Source: UBA5004 sp964342515 (GTDB taxonomy: Bacteria > Patescibacteriota > Minisyncoccia > Phycocordibacterales > Zambryskibacteraceae). Taken from it: a stretch of DNA of 40,533 nt. The notes under the pieces are model-generated. The model saw only the letters and a program-made list of their open reading frames with translations, ran no database searches and was not told the origin of the DNA. The stretch is from contig CAYFFP010000005.1 in NCBI GenBank assembly GCA_964342515.1, positions 1-40,533 on the forward strand, in the 5' to 3' direction. Position 1 is the stretch's first letter. The number at the start of each line of letters is the position of its first letter. This document shows positions 35,977-40,533 of this stretch, one piece after another. The position numbers and the translations under genes were made by a program.

Positions 35977-38007
35977 CTATTCAAAATGGATTTTTTGGGG
36001 TTTGAATTCGATGTGTTCTCCGCTTTCCACCAATTTCTGTGCCTCAAATCGCGCGGCCTCGACCATTTTCAAATTCTTGATCGCTTCCATACCGAGGTCT
36101 GAAATGCCCCACTGCTTGGTGCCGGAGAGCGCGCCCGCTCCACGCTGCTCAAGGTCGAATTCCGCCAGTTCAAAGCCGTTTTTCGCAGTCGTGAGGGCTT
36201 TGAGACGTTCCAAGGTCTTATCCGATTTGTGTTCAGAAAATACAAAGCAATAAGGCTGGCGCGTGCCGCGCAGGACCCGGCCGCGCAATTGGTGCAATTG
36301 CGCTAAACCGAATCTCTCCGCGCCCTCGATAATGATAAGTGAAGCATTCTCGACGTTTACTCCGACTTCGACGACAGAAGTCGAGACCAATATGTCGATT
36401 TTGCCGTCATTGAACTCTTGCATCACTTGTTCTTTCTCATTCGGTTTCATTTTGGAGTGGAGAATTTCAATTCTGTAATCTTGGAAGATATCGTTTTTAA
36501 GTCTTTCAGCCTCTTTCTTTACCGACTCTATGAGAGGATAGATGACATAGAGCTGTCGACCGGCCTTTAACTCTTTTCTAATATTTTCGTAAGCGTCAGC
36601 TCTTCTTTCTGGAGTAATGATTTCTGTGATAATTTTCTTTCTTCCCACGGGCATTTCGTCAAGAAGTGTTAAGTCGAGGTCGCCGTAAAGAGTGAGAGCG
36701 AGAGTTCTCGGGATGGGCGTAGCCGTCATCGAGAGAAGATGGGGAATTTGCTCATGCTTATTTATCAATGCCGCGCGCTGTTTGACGCCGAAGCGATGCT
36801 GTTCGTCAACGATGACGAGTGCCAAACTCTTAAACTTCACGGACTTCTGGATCAAGGCATGGGTGCCCACGACCACCGCAATCTCTCCGTTTGCCACCCA
36901 TTTCAAGAGCTGGGTTCTGGAAATATTGGTAAAGCCATTGGGATTTACTTTCGAAGGGAACTTCAAACACCCGCTTCCGGTAATTAACGCAATCTGTGTT
37001 GGCATATGTTTAAAGTATTGAATAAAAGATTCGAAATGCTGCCGCGCCAGAATTTCCGTCGGAGCCATGTAAGCTGTTTGTAATCTGCTTTGGACGGCGG
37101 CGTAAGTTGCCGCGGCCGCCACCGCCGTCTTGCCCGAGCCGACATCGCCCTCAAGCAAACGGCTCATTGGATAGCCAGCGTGAAAGTCTTTTAATATTGC
37201 TTCTATTGCTTTCTTTTGCGCGTTAGTTGCTTCGAAAGGAAAACGCTTAACGAAATCTTCGACATCTTTGTATCCCTTCTCTATAACGAACCCGGCTTTC
37301 TCTCGCGCTTCGTGCCGCGCTTTTTGTTTTTCTAATTGAATAAATAAAATTTCTTCGAAGGCGAAGCGCTTGCGCGCTATTTCCGCGTGCTCGACCTTCT
37401 TCGGCGTGTGAATATAAATTAAAGAAGTTTTTAAATCAGGCAGATTATATCTCCTCAATATCTCTTTCGGTATCGGATCAGTGTCAAAGGCCGCCTTTGA
37501 CATAATCTTTTTAATCGTATGGTATATCCAATTGGATGTTACTCCGCGCGTTTCTGGATAAATGGGGTATAGAAAATGGCCGCTTTTTTGAGAGAAGAGG
37601 TCGGGGGCGGGTTCTATCTTCGGGTTCGAGAAATATAAGCTCCCATTCCTTTCAGAAACCTTGCCTTCTACGCGCACATGGGAGCCTTCGCTTATCATCT
37701 TGGCTAAGTATGCTTGATAGAACCAGACTATCTTTATGCTGCCCGAGGCATCCGTAACACGCGCCTCGGCCATCGGAATTTTCTTCTTCCAAGCTTTTCT
37801 GGTCTTTAATCCAGTGATCTCTCCGAAGATGACGGCGCTCTGCCCCTTCTCTAATTTGTCTATGGTCGTTACTTCCGCTGTGTCTCCGTAGTAACGGGGG
37901 AAGTGATAAAGCAGGTCTTTAATGGTCTCAATGCCGAGTCTGCCGAGAGCTTTCTCTTGCGCCGGCAATATCCGGAAGTGCTCGGTCAATCTATCTTTTG
38001 CATCCAT
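35977..38007 (-). CDS. recG: ATP-dependent DNA helicase RecG
   Basis: 676 aa, full length. Wedge/OB domain (about 55-150: GEITGLKTRKAWKKKIPMAEARVTD), then helicase: PFEATNAQKKAIEAILKDF, Walker A LEGDVGSGKTAVA, APTEILARQH, GTHALIQ, DEQHRFGVKQR, MTATPIPRTLALTLYGDLD, STSVVEVGVNVENASLIIIEGAERFGLAQLHQLRGRVLRG. Regresses stalled replication forks. TAAGAT ends 6 nt before the ATG (leaderless). Confidence 0.98.
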   Translation of the reverse strand: MDAKDRLTEHFRILPAQEKALGRLGIETIKDLLYHFPRYYGDTAEVTTIDKLEKGQSAVIFGEITGLKTRKAWKKKIPMAEARVTDASGSIKIVWFYQAYLAKMISEGSHVRVEGKVSERNGSLYFSNPKIEPAPDLFSQKSGHFLYPIYPETRGVTSNWIYHTIKKIMSKAAFDTDPIPKEILRRYNLPDLKTSLIYIHTPKKVEHAEIARKRFAFEEILFIQLEKQKARHEAREKAGFVIEKGYKDVEDFVKRFPFEATNAQKKAIEAILKDFHAGYPMSRLLEGDVGSGKTAVAAAATYAAVQSRLQTAYMAPTEILARQHFESFIQYFKHMPTQIALITGSGCLKFPSKVNPNGFTNISRTQLLKWVANGEIAVVVGTHALIQKSVKFKSLALVIVDEQHRFGVKQRAALINKHEQIPHLLSMTATPIPRTLALTLYGDLDLTLLDEMPVGRKKIITEIITPERRADAYENIRKELKAGRQLYVIYPLIESVKKEAERLKNDIFQDYRIEILHSKMKPNEKEQVMQEFNDGKIDILVSTSVVEVGVNVENASLIIIEGAERFGLAQLHQLRGRVLRGTRQPYCFVFSEHKSDKTLERLKALTTAKNGFELAEFDLEQRGAGALSGTKQWGISDLGMEAIKNLKMVEAARFEAQKLVESGEHIEFKPQKIHFE

Positions 38008-38013
38008 GGTTAT

Positions 38014-38019
38014 ATCTTA
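38014..38019 (-). promoter_or_regulatory. -10 box of recG (leaderless type)
   Basis: Minus-strand TAAGAT, then ATAACC, then ATG at 38007. Confidence 0.45.
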
Positions 38020-38043
38020 TCTTATTAGCGAAAGTGCGATGCG

Positions 38044-38550
38044 CTACTGCGCATCGCACTTGAGATCCACTACTTGATATCTTTCGTGGAAGGTTAGGCC
38101 AAGTCCCAGAACACCCTTCCAGTACTTGACGGTGAGAACAAAAGAGGTCGGAAGCCACATGTTCCCGTAGAGTTTCTGTTCTAAGAAAACTTCAAGCTCA
38201 CGCAGATTGACGATGGTGCGCCATCCGTTTCTCGGGTAGCGGATTTCTACTGGAATAGCCGCATTGAGTTCACGACGGTCATCTGAAATTTGCTCGAGAG
38301 AGCCATGAAGCGAGTTGATCGCCTTCAAGTAGTTCTTGTTTCCCTTAACGATCTTCTCCAGGACACTCTCGCCATCTTCCGGCTTTTTCCAATCTTCTTT
38401 GTAAATGGGCGTCCACTTGGTGTCGTAACTACAGTGCCTGGCATCCAGAGCTGCCTGAAGTAGGTATTTGCCGGATTGGAACTCCGACTCTTCGGCGCGG
38501 GCAATCCCCGCGTAGAGCAGTACTACTGCGAACGCTAGGATTTTCCTCAC
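38044..38550 (-). CDS. Secreted protein, unknown
   Basis: 168 aa from the GTG at 38550, fixed by TAGGAGG with a 5-nt spacer. Signal peptide RKILAFAVVLLYAGIARA, cut before EESEF. Two Cys in the mature part (HCSYD near residue 39 and KCDAQ at the end) could make a disulfide. No family recognised. Confidence 0.7.
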   Translation of the reverse strand: MRKILAFAVVLLYAGIARAEESEFQSGKYLLQAALDARHCSYDTKWTPIYKEDWKKPEDGESVLEKIVKGNKNYLKAINSLHGSLEQISDDRRELNAAIPVEIRYPRNGWRTIVNLRELEVFLEQKLYGNMWLPTSFVLTVKYWKGVLGLGLTFHERYQVVDLKCDAQ

Positions 38551-38613
38551 GCTAACCTCCTAAGGTGTACGAATCCAAGTACCACTATATCAAGAATCAG
38601 AATTTTTTCAGCT

Positions 38614-38877
38614 CTATGCTCCAACCTTGTTCCAGATGAAAGAAAATACCGCGCCGAGGATGTAGCCGCCGATTATAGCTATCACCACTAGCCCTAGTCC
38701 TCTTGCCCAAGAGAAGGTAAGAGTATCAAACGGTACGGATAAGAAGTGCATGCCGAGGAAGAATTTCAATCTCCCTGCGACCAACCCTAATCCCATAGCT
38801 ACTGACCATACCAGATGCAAAAGTCCGTTAAACGTCCCCAGCGCCAAACCTACCTTATGCGGATTTAATTTATGCAT
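38614..38877 (-). CDS. DUF5676 family membrane protein
   Basis: 87 aa, two spans. MHKLNPHKVGLALGTFNGLLHLVWSVAMGLGL and GGYILGAVFSFIWNKV match the DUF5676 layout. No known function. A minus-strand TATAAT lies about 25 nt upstream, with no Shine-Dalgarno. Confidence 0.75.
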   Translation of the reverse strand: MHKLNPHKVGLALGTFNGLLHLVWSVAMGLGLVAGRLKFFLGMHFLSVPFDTLTFSWARGLGLVVIAIIGGYILGAVFSFIWNKVGA

Positions 38878-38939
38878 AAAATTATTTTTTATTTACTAAC
38901 TTATTATAACCCAATAAATATGTTAAATTAGGCAAGTCT

Positions 38940-39026
38940 GGAGCCGTGGCTGAGTGGCCGAAAGCGCCTCACTGCTAACGAGGTAGGGTTTAAAAGCCCT
39001 CGATGGTTCGAATCCATCCGGCTCCG
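38940..39026 (+). tRNA. tRNA-Ser(GCU)
   Basis: 87 nt, no CCA. Acceptor GGAGCCG / CGGCTCC, long variable arm (TAGGGTTTAAAAGCCCT), anticodon loop CTGCTAA (GCT at 38974-38976), T-arm GATGG-TTCGAAT-CCATC. One A-C mismatch at the base of the anticodon loop. Confidence 0.95.
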
Positions 39027-39029
39027 CCT

Positions 39030-39077
39030 TTGCCGCGCCGAAGCCCGCTAGGGCGTAGGTGGGCTTCGCTCGGCTTC
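39030..39077. repeat. GC-rich nested palindrome after tRNA-Ser
   Basis: CGCCGAAGCC ... GGCTTCGGCG outer arms, with GAAGCCC ... GGGCTTC nested inside. No T-run. It lies upstream of the second GIY-YIG gene, like the palindromes around the first one. Confidence 0.65.
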
Positions 39078-39126
39078 GGCGTGACACAGTCCGCCTTCAA
39101 TACGACGTAGTTTCAACGAAGTCGAT

Positions 39127-39132
39127 TATAAT
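39127..39132 (+). promoter_or_regulatory. -10 box of GIY-YIG copy 2 (leaderless type)
   Basis: TATAAT, 6 nt, ATG at 39139. Confidence 0.6.
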
Positions 39133-39138
39133 TACATC

Positions 39139-39372
39139 ATGCACTATGTCTACAGCCTGAAATGCAAAGATGGATTTTATATTGGTTGTACTGATAATTT
39201 GAAAGACAGAATGTCTCGTCATACTAAAGGTCAAGTACCTGCTACAAGAGACCGGTTACCAATCAACTTAGATTTCTATTTTGCAATAGCAGATAAATAC
39301 AAAGCCTTCGAATTCGAGAAGTATCTGAAATCTGGAAGTGGCCGAGCATTTATTAAGAAGCATTTCATTTGA
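39139..39372 (+). CDS. GIY-YIG domain protein, copy 2
   Basis: 77 aa. HYVYSLKCKDGFYIGCTDNLKDRMSRH is the GIY-YIG core; YKAFEFEKYLKSGSGRAFIKKHF the C-terminal pattern shared with copy 1 (LKSGxGRxFxKK). Overall sequence is divergent from copy 1, so not a recent duplicate. Preceded by palindromes and by TATAAT 6 nt before the ATG. Confidence 0.86.
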   Translation: MHYVYSLKCKDGFYIGCTDNLKDRMSRHTKGQVPATRDRLPINLDFYFAIADKYKAFEFEKYLKSGSGRAFIKKHFI

Positions 39373-39507
39373 AGTAGCCGCCTTCATTTAAAATTACGGC
39401 GTGCCAAGGAAGGGCAAAAGAAATTTTTTCATAAGATTTTTTATTAATTAAGAATTCTCATATAAATGGCCTAAAATAAGGTCTTTTTTGTTAATTTTGC
39501 GCGAACC

Positions 39508-39536
39508 TTGACAGGACTATTCATATATGCTATACT
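39508..39536 (+). promoter_or_regulatory. Consensus sigma70 promoter for 39617-40231
   Basis: TTGACA (39508-39513), 17 bp, TATACT (39531-39536). A leader of about 74 nt follows, with hairpins TTCCGGA-AGTT-TCTGGAA and CCGTGAGGGCTTCACGG. 39373-39507 holds nothing that I recognise. Confidence 0.8.
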
Positions 39537-39616
39537 TACACTAGAATTTCCGGAAGTTTCTGGAATCCCTACCGTGAGGGCTTCACGGAACAGCACCTTG
39601 ACTTGATGAGGTAGTC

Positions 39617-40231
39617 ATGAACTACGAGCTGATTTCCCTTTTGGTTTTTATCGTCGGAGCTGTTTGGACGATCGCGATGACCAAGCAATGGCTCAAGCGG
39701 GTAAAGACCCCGGAATGGTTGAACCTTCTCCGAAACTACAAGGAACAGGAGGTATTTGCAAGCGTGCCCTTGTTTGTCGTCAGCCTCACGCTTGTCATTG
39801 GGGGCGGTGCTTTCATCCCCGTCGCGGCCCATAGCGAAAGGCTCACCGCGGAGTACGAAGCACGTCAGTATTCCGGACGTTACGACGAGCAACTGAAGAA
39901 GCTGGTCCACGACATGACCGGTGGTTACTACGTTCGTCCCGGCGGCATGATGCTCCGATTCTACAGTGACGGACTGAGACGGGGCGGGTACATATGCGAG
40001 GTTTACGTAGTCGCGGGAAATGGCCGGGATGTGCTTGTGATCCATCCGGTCTGGCGGGACAGTGAAAGTGAAAGAATGGATCTTCCCGTTGATTCTCGGG
40101 GCCGGTTTGGCCAAGCGAAGTATGGGCCCCCGAGTCGGTGGTACCTCTTGCTGACAGAAGACATCGTCAGCAAGAATGGCCTCAACGAAAACGAGGTCAC
40201 ATTTGGAGGGGAATCGTTTCTTTGTGAATAG
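39617..40231 (+). CDS. Two-span membrane protein with outer domain, unknown
   Basis: 204 aa. Spans at about residues 5-20 and 49-70, then about 130 residues of mixed alpha/beta (EYEARQYSGRYDEQLKKLVHDMTGGYYVRPGG...). No family recognised. ATG at 39617 with GAGG 6 nt upstream. It has the same consensus promoter type as the other small proteins of unknown function. Confidence 0.7.
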   Translation: MNYELISLLVFIVGAVWTIAMTKQWLKRVKTPEWLNLLRNYKEQEVFASVPLFVVSLTLVIGGGAFIPVAAHSERLTAEYEARQYSGRYDEQLKKLVHDMTGGYYVRPGGMMLRFYSDGLRRGGYICEVYVVAGNGRDVLVIHPVWRDSESERMDLPVDSRGRFGQAKYGPPSRWYLLLTEDIVSKNGLNENEVTFGGESFLCE

Positions 40232-40238
40232 CCCTAAC

Positions 40239-40322
40239 TTTGTCCCCATTTTCACAAAATGGAGAGCTCGTCGGTGAAGCAGAGCCGACACCTAGCCAGG
40301 TGGGTGCGAAACCTGGTAGCGC
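40239..40322 (+). ncRNA. Structured RNA region, riboswitch-like
   Basis: Between the 40231 stop and a strong terminator. Hairpin CCATTTT-CAC-AAAATGG (40239-40255), helix GTCGGT...GCCGAC, then CCTAG with a CCAGGT...ACCTGG hairpin and TAGC. The order GGTGAAGCAGAGCC, CCTAG, hairpin, TAGCGC recalls the 3' half of class-I c-di-GMP (GEMM) aptamers, but the first aptamer arm is not convincing. It may control a gene beyond the window, or be a stable 3' UTR. 40353-40533 holds no gene. Confidence 0.35.
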
Positions 40323-40352
40323 AAGGGTCAACCACAGTGTTGACCCTTTTTT
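40323..40352 (+). terminator. Strong terminator
   Basis: AAGGGTCAAC, loop CACAGT, GTTGACCCTT and TTTT. Confidence 0.92.
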
Positions 40353-40419
40353 CATTTCAAAGATCGAGAATTTGCCGCCACATCCTTCGCCAAGGCTTCG
40401 GAGTGCAAAGCAAAGCCAG

Positions 40420-40453
40420 TGAATTTTTCAATAATTTTAAATTGAAAAATTCA
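40420..40453. repeat. 13-bp inverted repeat near window end
   Basis: GTGAATTTTTCAA, 8-nt loop, TTGAAAAATTCAC, perfect. Followed at 40458-40477 by a second dyad GAGTTATACTTAACTC with a TATACT -10-like core, which looks like an operator over a promoter for a gene beyond the window. Confidence 0.6.
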
Positions 40454-40533
40454 CTAAATTGAGTTATACTTAACTCAATTAAAAACTTGAAATTGTTAAT
40501 GCTCTCGGCTTTTTAATTCATTTTGCCCGCCCG

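Larger units (their letters stand above)
39091..39386. repeat. 9-bp direct repeats flanking the GIY-YIG gene
   Basis: CCGCCTTCA at 39091-39099 and 39378-39386, on the two sides of the 39139-39372 gene. Could be a target-site duplication or chance. Confidence 0.35.

Noticed and set aside
40239..40322. Firm call of a c-di-GMP-I riboswitch
   Set aside because: Only the 3' half resembles the family; the first aptamer strand (GGGCAAACC-like) is not there.
1..40533. CRISPR array, rRNA genes, insertion sequence with transposase, integrase or prophage genes
   Set aside because: No regularly spaced direct repeats with unique spacers, no rRNA stretches and no transposase or integrase frame seen on either strand.

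Overview
This window looks like a piece of a Patescibacteria (Candidate Phyla Radiation, CPR) chromosome, most likely Parcubacteria-like. That is an inference from several signs: there is no rpmD (L30) between rpsE and rplO; several ribosomal proteins are short (L3 152 aa, L15 90 aa); there are many small membrane proteins of unknown function; a diversity-generating retroelement (DGR) is present; and many genes seem to be transcribed without a leader. A run of 10 N at 30717-30726 marks an assembly gap, so the order across it is not proven.

Layout. 1-1762: a DGR with an AAC-rich template repeat, a hairpin, an avd-like gene on the minus strand and a DGR-type reverse transcriptase, which is coupled by an ATGA overlap to RNase HI (1759-2250). 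2213-4911: comEC split in two by a superoxide dismutase gene on the opposite strand. 4931-6365: a small membrane protein, rpmB (L28), an M50 protease and another small membrane protein. 6433-9481: rpsL-rpsG-fusA. 9649-10716: a small hydrophobic protein, a two-helix membrane protein and a toxin-antitoxin pair. 10868-14677: tuf, rpsJ, rplC, rplD, rplW, rplB. 14700-17035: an insert in the S10 operon holding an L10 leader, rplJ, rplL, an HTH-nucleotidyltransferase-like protein and an MscS-like membrane protein. 17163-26147: the rest of the S10/spc cluster, rpsS to rplO, then secY, adk, map and ndk. 26220-26346: 6S RNA. 26402-28354 (minus): infC ... rpmI-rplT, split by a GIY-YIG gene, a membrane protein and REP-like palindromes. 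28411-30186: DUF1003 protein, an NPF-repeat anchor protein and a secreted Cys-repeat protein. 30261-31437: three small genes around the gap. 31524-32437 (minus): tmRNA and smpB, divergent from ftsH (32458-34389). 34426-38877: small membrane proteins, tRNA-Ile(UAU) and recG. 38940-40533: tRNA-Ser(GCU), a second GIY-YIG gene, an unknown membrane protein and a structured RNA region ending in a terminator.

How it works together. Most of the window is the translation core (r-proteins, EF-G, EF-Tu, IF-3), with export (SecY), N-terminal methionine removal (Map), nucleotide kinases (Adk, Ndk), ribosome rescue (tmRNA/SmpB), membrane proteolysis (FtsH, M50) and RNA polymerase control (6S RNA). Two kinds of gene start recur. 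One is leaderless: a -10 box ending 5-7 nt, usually exactly 6, before the start codon (sod, rpmB, M50, smpB, ftsH, recG, GIY-YIG and others). The other has a consensus TTGACW-17-TATRMT promoter and/or a perfect Shine-Dalgarno, and is seen mostly on small proteins of unknown function. Short palindromes are scattered through the window, including inside rplC, rplO, comEC and the tmRNA gene.
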